Virus record (IMG/VR): IMGVR_UViG_3300013132_000077
Coordinates: 1 to 48,368 of that record
Length of the DNA: 48,368 nucleotides
Reading direction: 5' to 3' (one strand)
Source: a virus
Shown here: in pieces, positions 30,578-39,515 of the stretch
How the letters are laid out: each line of letters opens with the position of its first letter
Numbering within the stretch: position 1 is the stretch's first letter
Program-made: the position numbers and the translations under genes
Notes under the pieces: generated by a model
The model's input: the letters and a program-made list of their open reading frames with translations, nothing else
Told to the model about the DNA's origin: nothing
The model's database searches: none

Positions 30578-32836
30578 CTATTGGAAGTATAGAGTGCATG
30601 CGAATCTTATGGCGGTCGCGGTTCCTGTTGGGTTCGCGGGCATTGTGGATATGTCCGCGGTGTTTGTTATTCCAAACGCGATGTCCGATATTCCCACGTC
30701 GTATACGGTCCTCCATGATGTTCCTGCGGGATAGTGTCCTACTACTATATCTTCTCCCGCTGTTAGACTAAGGCTTTGTCCAGGCGACGCTGTCAGGTTT
30801 ATCACGTTTGGTCCTATTCCGCAAAGCGCGCTTCCTTGTCCTATAAGAGTTTTCGTTCCTGTTAGAGTTCCTCTGTATATTCCAAAAATTACCGTGTCTG
30901 ATCCTGAGAATCCCCACAACTTTGCTTTGTTTATGGTTCCAGTCACTTCCGATATTGTTTGATAGTAGTATTGCGTCGTCGCCGCAGTCGGGGCGCTATC
31001 GCATGCCGATACGCTCATCGGGGAAAAGCATATTCCATTTGATATTCCTGAAGTTCCTGAAGATCCATCGATTCCGCTCGTTCCTGAAGTTCCGTTCTTT
31101 CCAGAGGTTCCTGAAGTTCCGCTTGTTCCGGAGATTCCAGAAGTTCCATTGATTCCAGAAGTTCCTGAAGTTCCGCTTGTTCCTGAAGTTCCGCTTGTTC
31201 CGGAGATTCCTGAAGTTCCATCGATTCCAGAAGTTCCTGAGGATCCATCACCTCCAGTTGGTCCCAACTGTGTGTACATTACTTGTGTGAAAGTCGATAT
31301 AACGCTTGGTGTTGCTGGATGTTCCGGATTTATACCTGATGGTAAATATTCTATTGAAACATTTGTGCTATCGCTGTGCCACCATAGTTCTACATAGTCG
31401 TTATGGTTAATTGATGTTCCTACATAATTAACGGTTGCGACGGTATATCCAAACTCTGTGGAGTTTTTTCTAGCAGGCACGTGAAATCTCGTGGTGCTGT
31501 TTGGATAATCAGAACCATTATATTTTAACCAAATATCGGCATAGTGAATTTCATTATCAATATTTTTCAATTGAATAGAATATATCATTGTATAAGTTCC
31601 AGGATTGCTTATTACAATTGATCCAGTTCCAATTATTGAAAATCCTGATGATCCTAAATCTGTATTTATAGCGACTATTTGCGTTTGGCCGGGTGCTAAG
31701 AATGGTTGATCAGTCGTATCTGCGAAATTTCCATAATATCCCAAAGCTCCGCCTGCACCATTAATTCCAGATGTCCCAGAAGTCCCGTCGATTCCAGATG
31801 TTCCAGAAGTCCCGTCGATTCCTGAAGTCCCGGAGGTCCCGTCGATTCCTGAAGTCCCAGAAATCCCTGAAGTCCCAGAGGTTCCGTCGATTCCAGATGT
31901 CCCAGAAATCCCGTCGATTCCAGATGTCCCAGAAGTCCCGTCGATTCCTGAAGTTCCAGAAGTCCCGTCGATTCCTGAAGTCCCAGATGTTCCAGAAGTC
32001 CCGTCGATTCCTGAAGTCCCAGAGGTTCCGTCGATTCCAGAAGTCCCAGAAGTTCCAGATGTGCCGTCGATTCCAGAAGTCCCAGAGGTTCCGTCGATTC
32101 CTGAAGTCCCAGAAATCCCTGAAGTCCCAGAAATCCCTGAAGTTCCAGAAATCCCTGAAGTTCCAGAAATCCCTGAAGTTCCAGAAATCCCTGAAGTTCC
32201 AGAAGTCCCAGAGGTTCCGTCGATTCCTGAAGTCCCAGAAATCCCTGAAGTCCCAGAAATCCCTGAAGTCCCAGAAATCCCTGAAGTTCCAGAAATCCCT
32301 GAAGTTCCAGAAGTCCCAGAGGTTCCGTCGATTCCAGATGTTCCAGAAGTCCCGTCGATTCCAGAAGTCCCAGAAGTCCCAGAAATCCCTGAAGTCCCAG
32401 AAATCCCAGAGGTTCCGTCGATTCCCGAAGTTCCAGAAGTCCCAGAAGTCCCGTCGATTCCAGATTTCCCAGAAGTCCCAGAAGTCCCGGATGACCCAGA
32501 TTTCCCTATTAGCATTTTTTGCCAATGTGTTGAGTCTTCTTCTGGCGATTGCCATGGCGATGATCCTTCTAATGTCTTTATATTAAGATATGCGGATTCG
32601 TTATATGTGACCAGGTCATAATAGAAATACATCATCATAGAATCCCATTCTCCTTGGAATACTATCGAGTTTCCTTGTGGGCCGGTCGGGCCCTGTGGTC
32701 CTATCGATGCTGTTCCGATTCCAATTTCTAGAAGGTTTCCAAATCCGTCATAGTATGTGTTTGGATTTCCAAGAACGACCTGCACGAGTCTCCCATAGGT
32801 TTGCGAGGCGGTAGATCCAGTAAGATTGTAGCTCAT
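30578..32836 (-). CDS. Collagen-like tail fibre or adhesin with GTSG repeats
   Basis: 752 residues. An N-terminal domain (1-110) includes a short GPQGPTGPQG collagen piece and a CBM5/12-like pattern (YYDLVTYNESAYLNIKTLEG). A long G-x-x repeat of GTSG/GIDG/GISG follows (about 111-357). Then come a jelly-roll-like domain (FSIIGTGSIVISNPGTYTMI...), a second repeat block (about 525-600) and a C-terminal domain with FSPMSVSACDSAPT. Trimeric collagen-like shafts with knobs are usual in host-binding fibres. Ser and Thr make up close to half of the repeat positions, an unusual density of possible O-glycosylation sites. Divergent late-type motifs lie just upstream. Confidence 0.85.
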   Translation of the reverse strand: MSYNLTGSTASQTYGRLVQVVLGNPNTYYDGFGNLLEIGIGTASIGPQGPTGPQGNSIVFQGEWDSMMMYFYYDLVTYNESAYLNIKTLEGSSPWQSPEEDSTHWQKMLIGKSGSSGTSGTSGKSGIDGTSGTSGTSGIDGTSGISGTSGISGTSGTSGIDGTSGTSGIDGTSGTSGTSGISGTSGISGTSGISGTSGISGTSGIDGTSGTSGTSGISGTSGISGTSGISGTSGISGTSGISGTSGIDGTSGTSGIDGTSGTSGTSGIDGTSGTSGIDGTSGTSGTSGIDGTSGTSGIDGTSGTSGIDGISGTSGIDGTSGTSGISGTSGIDGTSGTSGIDGTSGTSGIDGTSGTSGINGAGGALGYYGNFADTTDQPFLAPGQTQIVAINTDLGSSGFSIIGTGSIVISNPGTYTMIYSIQLKNIDNEIHYADIWLKYNGSDYPNSTTRFHVPARKNSTEFGYTVATVNYVGTSINHNDYVELWWHSDSTNVSIEYLPSGINPEHPATPSVISTFTQVMYTQLGPTGGDGSSGTSGIDGTSGISGTSGTSGTSGTSGTSGINGTSGISGTSGTSGTSGKNGTSGTSGIDGSSGTSGISNGICFSPMSVSACDSAPTAATTQYYYQTISEVTGTINKAKLWGFSGSDTVIFGIYRGTLTGTKTLIGQGSALCGIGPNVINLTASPGQSLSLTAGEDIVVGHYPAGTSWRTVYDVGISDIAFGITNTADISTMPANPTGTATAIRFACTLYFQ
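31765..32506 (-). repeat. Long collagen-coding tandem repeat
   Basis: 9-bp-based repeats (plus strand GAAGTTCCA, GAAATCCCT, GTCGATTCC) over about 740 bp. Longer blocks recur with few changes, for instance around 32100-32300, a sign of recent expansion. A second, shorter block is at 31040-31255. Confidence 0.9.
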
Positions 32837-32838
32837 GT

Positions 32839-32852
32839 CGTTATATATTAAA
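32839..32852 (-). promoter_or_regulatory. Late-type motif TTTAATATATAACG of the fibre gene
   Basis: Minus strand, 2 bases before the ATG at 32836. Confidence 0.55.
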
Positions 32853-32875
32853 CATATGTCTTCTGACGAATCTTA

Positions 32876-32890
32876 TTTTTAATATATAAC
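32876..32890 (+). promoter_or_regulatory. Late-type motif TTTTTAATATATAAC
   Basis: 14 bases before the ATG at 32905; back to back with the fibre promoter. Confidence 0.55.
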
Positions 32891-32904
32891 GAAAAAATAA
32901 ATAA

Positions 32905-33333
32905 ATGCCTCTAATTCCATCTTACATCTCTGGCGTATACCTTGGGGACCTTTTTTGGAGCGAATCTGAATATTCATCCAAAAAGAAGTTCTTGAAATGG
33001 GAAGAGCTTGATATCTCTTGGGATGATATAGATGTCGCATGGGAGGATATATTCGCAGTTGGTGTCTCTGCAAAGAGAGGCGGTGGAGGAATGGGTTCTC
33101 CCTATAGGGCGGAAGAGGATAGAATCTATGAGAAAGGCAATCCCTGGAAAATAAATTCTAAGGATATTCCTATTTCCGAAAAGGCGACGATAAAGGTTTT
33201 TTGCAGAATAAACGGAATAGACTATGAACAGAAAAGAGATTACTATTCTGGTGCCAAGGTTTCGATAAACGAGCTTGAACGCTTTGTCAGCGAAAAAGTG
33301 CGGGTAAAAATAGATTATAAAAAGAATATATAA
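32905..33333 (+). CDS. Probable virion protein, unknown
   Basis: 142 residues. YISGVYLGDLFWSESEYSSK starts it; WEELDISWDDIDVAWEDIF is a repeated W-[ED]-[ED] pattern. The C-terminus FVSEKVRVKIDYKK resembles the end of the next protein (LAREKVRVSVDKKRR), so the two may share a docking tail. Late-type promoter upstream. Confidence 0.65.
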   Translation: MPLIPSYISGVYLGDLFWSESEYSSKKKFLKWEELDISWDDIDVAWEDIFAVGVSAKRGGGGMGSPYRAEEDRIYEKGNPWKINSKDIPISEKATIKVFCRINGIDYEQKRDYYSGAKVSINELERFVSEKVRVKIDYKKNI

Positions 33334-33336
33334 ACT

Positions 33337-33867
33337 ATGGAAGAAAAAGACGACATATTTAGATTCGAGGATTTTTTGAATGGTGATAAAATCGAAGATC
33401 TTGCTAGGATGAAGCAGTCGCTGATTCAGGAGGGAATCTTCGAGGAAGAAGAATTTATCGAAGATTCAATTAGTCCCTATTTTGATAAGGAATCTGATAT
33501 ATCAGATTCAGAGGGATTCTACGAGCTATACCGAGACCGATCCGAAGAATTCGTCTGCGATATAGCCATAGAAGGTGCATCTCAGAAAGATACCGAAGTG
33601 AGGCTCATAGTCGAATCGGATGACTGGACGCTTATGTTTTCCGGAGAGATAAGAAATGGAAAATGCATAATTCCAATAAAGAAGCTAAGCCTTTTTTCTG
33701 AAGGACAGACTGGGTGTATCAAGCTCGAAGTCAATGCCGATGGAAACCTATTCATTCCTTGGGAAGACAGATTTGTCGTCAATGCTGCCAAAAAAGTAAC
33801 AGTCAGCATGAATGAATCTTTGGCTAGAGAAAAGGTGAGAGTTAGCGTCGATAAGAAGAGACGCTAG
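33337..33867 (+). CDS. Probable virion protein, unknown, related tail to its neighbour
   Basis: 176 residues. Acidic N-terminal half, then a beta domain: DWTLMFSGEIRNGKCIIPIK, KLSLFSEGQTGCIKLEVNAD and FIPWEDRFVV. I know this block from unnamed proteins of T4-like phages. It starts 3 bases after the previous stop. MNES near the end resembles a prohead-protease site. Confidence 0.65.
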   Translation: MEEKDDIFRFEDFLNGDKIEDLARMKQSLIQEGIFEEEEFIEDSISPYFDKESDISDSEGFYELYRDRSEEFVCDIAIEGASQKDTEVRLIVESDDWTLMFSGEIRNGKCIIPIKKLSLFSEGQTGCIKLEVNADGNLFIPWEDRFVVNAAKKVTVSMNESLAREKVRVSVDKKRR

Positions 33868-34244
33868 TATTTCTTATATCCTTTCTGCTCTCTTATTCCA
33901 GATCCCGATAAGATGTTTATCTGGTTCTTTAGCTCGAACCTTCTATCGTTCGTGAAGTATACGGCTCTTGCCTTTTCTATGAATTCTTTTCCGAAATCGC
34001 TTTTCGACTCTAATTCTCTCAGGTCGTCTTCTATTATCCATAGATCTGAGTTTACTTTCTTCAGCTCTTCGAATATTCCCGACACTTCTTTCGAAGAAAG
34101 ATATTCCTTTGATTTGTCGCTTAGTATTACAAGCTCGTTTTCTATGTGGCCAAGCTTTTCTTTGTCGGATATCCTATCTTTTTTTATCTGCAGTATCGTG
34201 AGCTTGTCGAGAAGCTCTCCTACGCTTACTTCTATTAGCGCCAT
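33864..34244 (-). CDS. DUF6165-family protein linked to glycosyltransferases
   Basis: 126 residues. MALIEVSVGELLDKLTILQI and KKDRISDKEKLGHIENELVI match DUF6165, small helical proteins found next to glycosyltransferase genes in bacteria. Role unknown; it may help organise or measure the glycosyltransferases. It is the last gene of the minus-strand glycosylation cluster, one base from the next. Confidence 0.75.
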   Translation of the reverse strand: MALIEVSVGELLDKLTILQIKKDRISDKEKLGHIENELVILSDKSKEYLSSKEVSGIFEELKKVNSDLWIIEDDLRELESKSDFGKEFIEKARAVYFTNDRRFELKNQINILSGSGIREQKGYKKY

Positions 34245-34245
34245 A

Positions 34246-35145
34246 TTAATTTATTTTTTTTATTTCTTCTATCATTAGATTCATGTTTTCCGGATTTTTC
34301 TCTCCATGGAAGAACAGAAGATCCTCCTCCATCCCCGGAATCGCCACCCATTCTCTCACGTAATTCTTGTTTCCTGTGAATCCTATAGAGTATGCTTCTT
34401 CTATGGAAGTCGCTCCTATGTTGACGTACATATATGGAATTCCTCCAAATGCCTTTTTCTTCCATAGCAGCACGTTCGCTATCGTCTCTTCGTTGAAGGG
34501 CGCGTATAGCCAGCAGTTTTCGGATATTTCTGGATCGGAGCACATCTCGTGCCATTCTTTCAGGAAAGGAATGCAATTTTGGCCGGATACGAAATATCCT
34601 GTCTGTCTGTAATCTTTCCTTACGGTCTGGTCTACTCCGAAGAATTCGCATGCTGGGTGTTCTAGGCTTCTGGTGAAGTCATCTCCGTAGATTCCGCCTC
34701 TTCCGCCCATGAATAGAACATCGTATATTCCTTCTACGAAGGATGGATATTCTTCTTCTGCATTTCGCATATCGAATATTCTATCCACATGCTTTGTTGC
34801 GACCGAGTCCGCGTCTATGTACGCCGCCTCTTCTGCGAAGTTTTCAAGCGCGTGCCTGACTACAGATGGTCTCTGTATAAGCATGGAATAGATGCTTTTG
34901 TTAGTCCTGTTTATATAGAAATTTTCTCCGTCGATAAAATATCTCTGAGAATCATCTTCCATCACGTTGCAGTCCCGTCTTATTGTTTCTACGCCATCTA
35001 CATCTATTTTTCTGTCCGAATTCATTACGTATGCCACTATGGGTATCTGGCTATATGTCCTTATAGATTTCGCGCACATCTCTGCCGTAGGAACGTATGC
35101 TTCGTCTGAGTAGATGACATAGCATCTTTTGTGTTTTCTATGCAT
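34246..35145 (-). CDS. Glycosyltransferase (GT-A type, nucleotide-sugar)
   Basis: 299 residues. RCYVIYSDEAYVPTAEMCAK is a typical GT8-like start, and AAYIDADSVATKHVDRIF holds a DxD metal/sugar-nucleotide site. A GGRGGIYGDDF loop and NTGYF-like YRQTGYFVSGQNCIPFLKEW segment follow. The donor and acceptor are unknown. It overlaps the heptosyltransferase-like gene by 8 bases. Confidence 0.75.
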   Translation of the reverse strand: MHRKHKRCYVIYSDEAYVPTAEMCAKSIRTYSQIPIVAYVMNSDRKIDVDGVETIRRDCNVMEDDSQRYFIDGENFYINRTNKSIYSMLIQRPSVVRHALENFAEEAAYIDADSVATKHVDRIFDMRNAEEEYPSFVEGIYDVLFMGGRGGIYGDDFTRSLEHPACEFFGVDQTVRKDYRQTGYFVSGQNCIPFLKEWHEMCSDPEISENCWLYAPFNEETIANVLLWKKKAFGGIPYMYVNIGATSIEEAYSIGFTGNKNYVREWVAIPGMEEDLLFFHGEKNPENMNLMIEEIKKIN

Positions 35146-36421
35146 TTTTTTTCCTTGTCAATATTATGTCTTCGGATCCTACGCTCCATTCTCCGGAATA
35201 TCCTTCTATTATATCGTAATCTTCTGATAGATATGACAGTATTCTTTTCCTGTCTGATTTGTTCATATCTTCTCTCTCTACCAGCCCGCTAGTGAGTATC
35301 CTGTCTATCACCATCTGCCCGGTTATCGACTTGCTGCATTCGAACTGTCTTGGAGTTCCTTTGTGGTCGGGACACCAGTTCCAGTCTCCTGGATCGAATT
35401 GGTGTCTGGACCAGCAGTCGTTGCACACGCTCTTGTTGGATATCCTGACTACTCCTTCTTGTGGCTCAAGCGCGTCCGCGGTGAATCCGGATATCAATAC
35501 CGTCGGTATTTCCAGAGACCATGCCAGCCAGCTGAGTCCGCTGCTTATTCCTATGAAGAATTCGCATGAAAGAAGATTGGATATAAGGTCTTCCACGCTT
35601 TCTTCTTTGAGCTTTTTGGCCCCTTTCGGAAAGAAGTTTTCCATATATCCGTCGCTTTCCTTCGACATTATCGCGACTTCGTATCCTCTCGATATCAGAA
35701 AGTCGGTCACTTCTTGCCATCCTGTAGGATTGTTCCAATATTTTGTCTGCGCTGTAGAGTGGAAGCCAATTCCGACTCTCTTCTTCTTCTCGAAAGCGGG
35801 CTTCGCTATCTTTGGCCTAGCTTCGCTCTCTTCGAGTCCGAGTATGTCTGTCGCTATTTTTATCAGCGATATCTTCGCTGGATTTGTAGGGTGCATGCTG
35901 TAGTTCGGGCCTCCGTCTTTCTTGAAGAATCCAAGCTTGTATGTTGCGTATGTTTCCGCGACGGCCGTTCCTGGACTGACGAACTCGATCTCTGGATATT
36001 GAGACTCGAACAGGCTGTTCCAAAACGTAGAGCATATCAGCTTGCAGTCCCATTTCTTCCTGAACTCCTCTGCTCTAGGAAACCATGCCATCGTGTCTCC
36101 GACCGATTTGGAGTCGAGAACTATATAAACTCGCTTTCCTTTCGCGTCGTATTTCTTTTCATAGATGCATCTTTCTATGTCTAGGTCCCATACTCTGCAG
36201 GTATATTCTTCGAAATATTTCTTGTTCGTCCTGCACCACATATTGGATTCTATCTCTGTCTTGAACTCTATGTTTCCCGAGGCGTCTATTATTTCCACTC
36301 TGAATCTTTTGTCCAGAGACGATGTCACTTCTACGTAGGCTCCGTCGTTGAAGTTCATATTGACTTTCACGTCTTTGAACTCTCTTATTATGTTGTCGTT
36401 CTTTATCAGCGATCTGTACAT
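35138..36421 (-). CDS. Autotransporter heptosyltransferase-like glycosyltransferase (TibC/Aah family)
   Basis: 427 residues. After a beta-rich N-terminal part (NMNFNDGAYVEVTSSLDKRF) comes a GT-B fold: VYIVLDSKSVGDTMAWFPRA, VGIGFHSTAQTKYWNNP and GISSGLSWLAWSLEIPTVLI (291-310). Four cysteines are spaced C333-x2-C336-x13-C350-x11-C362 within NDCW, NWCP and FECS, the iron-binding pattern of bacterial autotransporter heptosyltransferases. Those enzymes put heptose from ADP-heptose on Ser of repeat adhesins (TibA, AIDA-I). Here it lies in an operon with other sugar enzymes beside the Ser-rich collagen-like fibre. The last 50 residues are an extra part. Confidence 0.8.
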   Translation of the reverse strand: MYRSLIKNDNIIREFKDVKVNMNFNDGAYVEVTSSLDKRFRVEIIDASGNIEFKTEIESNMWCRTNKKYFEEYTCRVWDLDIERCIYEKKYDAKGKRVYIVLDSKSVGDTMAWFPRAEEFRKKWDCKLICSTFWNSLFESQYPEIEFVSPGTAVAETYATYKLGFFKKDGGPNYSMHPTNPAKISLIKIATDILGLEESEARPKIAKPAFEKKKRVGIGFHSTAQTKYWNNPTGWQEVTDFLISRGYEVAIMSKESDGYMENFFPKGAKKLKEESVEDLISNLLSCEFFIGISSGLSWLAWSLEIPTVLISGFTADALEPQEGVVRISNKSVCNDCWSRHQFDPGDWNWCPDHKGTPRQFECSKSITGQMVIDRILTSGLVEREDMNKSDRKRILSYLSEDYDIIEGYSGEWSVGSEDIILTRKKNA

Positions 36422-36428
36422 TTTATTT

Positions 36429-38063
36429 CTATTTTTTTCTGTTGTCTATATAGACCATTACTTCGGTGTAGTATTCTACGAACCTGTCAGACCATACGTC
36501 CCATTTTATGTCTACTCCGTCTACGGAGAATATCCTGTAGTCTTCGCAGTCCAGCAGATATGTGTTTCGGAATTCTTTGAATTTCTCTTTAAGCGCAGGA
36601 GTGCTCAGATGCCATTCTCCAGCGATCTTTCCTACTCTTTCCTTTATCAGATCCTCGTTTTCGAGAGTGAATATGTCATATTCTCCGCCTTCGCAGTCGG
36701 TCTTCAGAAAGTCTATGCTATCTATTCCGAATCTATCGAATAGCCCTTGCAGGCTTATCGTCCTCATTTTGGCGGATTCTCTTCCGAAGATATATTCGCC
36801 ATCGATTTCGGATTCGTCTATTTTCGATATTCCCCTGTTTATGCATATCGCCTGCGTTCCTTCCATGTTCTTCTGAAGCGTTTCGAACATCTCGGGGCTT
36901 GGCTCTATGCAGAATATCCTTTCCGGGTTTTTGTGAAGTATAGAATAGGAAAATGGCCCGATGCTCGCTCCTATGTCGACGACCGTGTCTCCTTCCTCTA
37001 CGTAGAAGTATTTCTCGTATATGTTTTCCGAAAATATTTCTTTCATTATTATTTCCTTGAAGTTGGCGTGCGGCTCTTTTTCGCCCCAGTCGAAATTCTT
37101 GAAGTCGAATTTTTGCTCTACTCCGTTGAGCATTCTTTCCACATTCTTCTTGTTTGCCGCTTGGTCGCTTGATATATAGGTCACCTTTCCGTCATATGAC
37201 GACTTGTATGTGTGCAGCCTCTTTATGAAAGTAGGAAGGCCATAGCTGAGCGCCTCTTTGACTGCCAATGGATTAAGCTCGAAGTTTGAGGTGAAGTAGA
37301 AAAGGTCTGATGCCATATAGAATAGCTCGACATCGCTTCTCTCTCCATGCACTATGCAGTTGCTTGGCTTGTCCTGCATTATCGGCTCCCAATATTCTTT
37401 GAAGTTTACTGCTTGGTTTCCAACAAAGTGAAACATGACTTTTTCCTTTTCGAACATCCTTGCCAGCTCGAAGAGCTCTCCTTGGTTCTTGCCTCTCGTG
37501 AACAGGCCTACGTTTAGAACATGCTTGTACGATGGGTCGAATCCCGCCTCTTTCTTGGCTCTTTCCTTGTCGTAGCGGACTTCGTTTATCGGATATTCCC
37601 ATATCGAGCACGGTATAGATTCTCCATAGTATTCCATGAATCTGTCCTTGCTCCATTCGGACACCAGCACGAACTCGTCTGCCGTGTACATTATGCTGTC
37701 CGGATCCGTGTTCGAAGAGTGCGTCGTCACTACTATATAATATGGCCTTTCGCTTCTGTATATGGCGTTGAGCATTTCCTTTCCTATGAATGTCTCCGGA
37801 ATCTCATGGAAGTGTATCGCTAGCGGTTTCACCTCGTCTATTATCTCCAGAAGATCCTCTTTCCTTTCTCCGAGCGACCTGAACCTTTCTTCCACCGCTT
37901 CTTTTATTCGGTTTCTCTGAACAACGTACAGGCCGCCCGTTATGTCGGCCCACTCCACTACATGAACCTCGTATTCGTCTCTCAGAGACTCTATCTGCTT
38001 GAAAAGGTATTGCGGCATTCCTCCAGTGGATAGATGCGGCGCAACGAATAGTATTTTATCCAT
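36429..38063 (-). CDS. Fused GT4 glycosyltransferase and FkbM methyltransferase
   Basis: 544 residues. The N-terminal half is a GT-B, GT4-like enzyme: APHLSTGGMPQYLFKQIESL, NVGLFTRGKNQGELFELAR and FELNPLAVKEALSYGLPTFI. The second half is FkbM: DTVVDIGASIGPFSYSIL (AdoMet-binding), FCIEPSPEMFETLQKNM and LKTDCEGGEYDIF. It would transfer a sugar and methylate it, or methylate the product of its partners. It is the first gene of the minus-strand cluster, which continues with the TibC-like enzyme 8 bases on. Confidence 0.85.
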   Translation of the reverse strand: MDKILFVAPHLSTGGMPQYLFKQIESLRDEYEVHVVEWADITGGLYVVQRNRIKEAVEERFRSLGERKEDLLEIIDEVKPLAIHFHEIPETFIGKEMLNAIYRSERPYYIVVTTHSSNTDPDSIMYTADEFVLVSEWSKDRFMEYYGESIPCSIWEYPINEVRYDKERAKKEAGFDPSYKHVLNVGLFTRGKNQGELFELARMFEKEKVMFHFVGNQAVNFKEYWEPIMQDKPSNCIVHGERSDVELFYMASDLFYFTSNFELNPLAVKEALSYGLPTFIKRLHTYKSSYDGKVTYISSDQAANKKNVERMLNGVEQKFDFKNFDWGEKEPHANFKEIIMKEIFSENIYEKYFYVEEGDTVVDIGASIGPFSYSILHKNPERIFCIEPSPEMFETLQKNMEGTQAICINRGISKIDESEIDGEYIFGRESAKMRTISLQGLFDRFGIDSIDFLKTDCEGGEYDIFTLENEDLIKERVGKIAGEWHLSTPALKEKFKEFRNTYLLDCEDYRIFSVDGVDIKWDVWSDRFVEYYTEVMVYIDNRKK

Positions 38064-38111
38064 GGAATTTTATATCCTTTATTTTTTTGTTTGTTTTGCC
38101 AGACTTGCCAT

Positions 38112-38125
38112 CTTTTTATATATAA
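38112..38125 (+). promoter_or_regulatory. Late-type motif TTTTTATATATAAC
   Basis: 46 bases before the chosen ATG at 38172, with an A-rich leader between. Confidence 0.45.
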
Positions 38126-38171
38126 CACAATCGATAAAAAAACAAAAATCGACAACAATAGTATAAACGAT

Positions 38172-39500
38172 ATGGGAAATCTTATAAACCTAAACGAATC
38201 CGACAGCAAGGAGCTTCTGGACCAGATATTCGGAGACGATCTTATAATAATAGAAGATGTTCAGGGATCGAAGATTTGGGTCAACTGGAACGGAAAGGAA
38301 TTTTCTATAAAGCCTAAGTCTTTGGGTAGCGAAGAGATAAACATGATAGACCTGGCGATGCAGAACTACTACAATCCTGCGGTCAGATATCTGGATTCTA
38401 TGGATTTCAGAGTAAAGTCTCTTTTGAACAGGAAATGGTGGTTCTGCTTCGAGTATTTTCCGGACGAGCAGCCGGCGAACATAGAGTATAAGAGGATGCC
38501 TAAAAACGGAATGGTTCTGTCTGGAATATACAAGCCCGGAAAATATACGTTCGAGCTGGACGAGATGGCGGAATACGCTAGGCTTTTCGACGTGGACATG
38601 ATACCTGTCATATTCCAGGGAAGGCTTTCGGAAAGGATGATCGAGGCCATCAAGTATTTCCTGAACACCAGCGAGGACGACCTGGAATATGTCTTTGGCG
38701 AGAAGAGCTTCGCGTTCTTCTTCTACAAGATGCTGGACCCATCTTCCGAAGGGTCATTCCTTATGGAAGACGACTTCCAGAAAAATCTGGAAAAGCTGAT
38801 CATAAGAAGCAAGACCAGAGAAGTCAGCTTCGAGCTTCTGAATCCCCTCTACTCTAGAGTTAGCGATACCAACAGCACGGATTTCGTGGAGATATACACT
38901 CTGATACTGGTCAATTTCATGAATTTCTGCCAAAGCATCGATTTGAAGGACATAAAGATGAAGGCGCAGACAAAAGACGAAGCCTACATATACATGATCA
39001 GCAGGCTGTACAACTTCTATGTTGCCGAGCTCAAGCAGGACCTTCTCGACTTCGACTTCGTAGTGCCCGAATTCTTCGACAAGGAGAAGTTCAAGATAAA
39101 TTCCGAGCTAATAGAAAACCGGATGACGCGAGAATACATATCCGAAAGCCCTAAGCTTGAATACATATTCAAAGTCATACTCGGATCCTTCAATAAGAAG
39201 AGGAAAAAGCCGATAGGAGTATTTACCGAAAGCACCGTCAAGCTCTTCAATCTATTCGTAGACGAGATATTCTGGCACATAGATTCCTATATGAACAAGA
39301 TGCACGAGCTCGAGCTTACTAGGGCTGGCCTTCTCGACTTCGGAGACTTCTTCGAGATACAATACGACGTCGATGGCGAAGGCGAAGTATATCCTGACGT
39401 CTATACGGAGTTCGAGAAAGGATCCGGAGATGGAAAAGGAAAGAAAGGAAAGGGGAAAGGAATCAAGTCCGTTCCGGACGCCAAAGAGCCTATAAAATAG
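38172..39500 (+). CDS. Large protein of unknown function
   Basis: 442 residues from the ATG at 38172. An in-frame ATG at 38091 would place the late motif inside the gene, so it is rejected. The start MGNLINLNESDSKELLDQIF has an LNE-S site. The segment KWWFCFEYFPDEQPANIEYK, then RMPKNGMVLSGIY resembles, loosely, the nucleotidyltransferase part of phage RNA ligases (F-E-Y-F-P, then NIxYxRxPKNG). No KxDG lysine motif is seen, so activity is doubtful. The C-terminus is Lys/Gly-rich (KGSGDGKGKKGKGKG-like). Confidence 0.65.
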   Translation: MGNLINLNESDSKELLDQIFGDDLIIIEDVQGSKIWVNWNGKEFSIKPKSLGSEEINMIDLAMQNYYNPAVRYLDSMDFRVKSLLNRKWWFCFEYFPDEQPANIEYKRMPKNGMVLSGIYKPGKYTFELDEMAEYARLFDVDMIPVIFQGRLSERMIEAIKYFLNTSEDDLEYVFGEKSFAFFFYKMLDPSSEGSFLMEDDFQKNLEKLIIRSKTREVSFELLNPLYSRVSDTNSTDFVEIYTLILVNFMNFCQSIDLKDIKMKAQTKDEAYIYMISRLYNFYVAELKQDLLDFDFVVPEFFDKEKFKINSELIENRMTREYISESPKLEYIFKVILGSFNKKRKKPIGVFTESTVKLFNLFVDEIFWHIDSYMNKMHELELTRAGLLDFGDFFEIQYDVDGEGEVYPDVYTEFEKGSGDGKGKKGKGKGIKSVPDAKEPIK

Positions 39501-39515
39501 ATATTAGATCTTAAC

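Noticed and set aside
31761-32621. Long open frames on both strands opposite or across the collagen repeats (for example one rich in PEVPEIPEVP, others rich in KSRRF or RRDFWDF)
   Set aside because: They are by-products of the repeat DNA: a 9-bp repeat without stops is open in several frames. The minus-strand GTSG frame has proper flanking domains, a start and a promoter.
38091-38171. A longer N-terminus for the gene at 38172 (MFCQTCHLF...)
   Set aside because: It would put the late-type motif and the A-rich leader inside the coding region.
38172-39500. RNA ligase
   Set aside because: A weak resemblance in one region, but the KxDG lysine motif and later ligase motifs are not seen.
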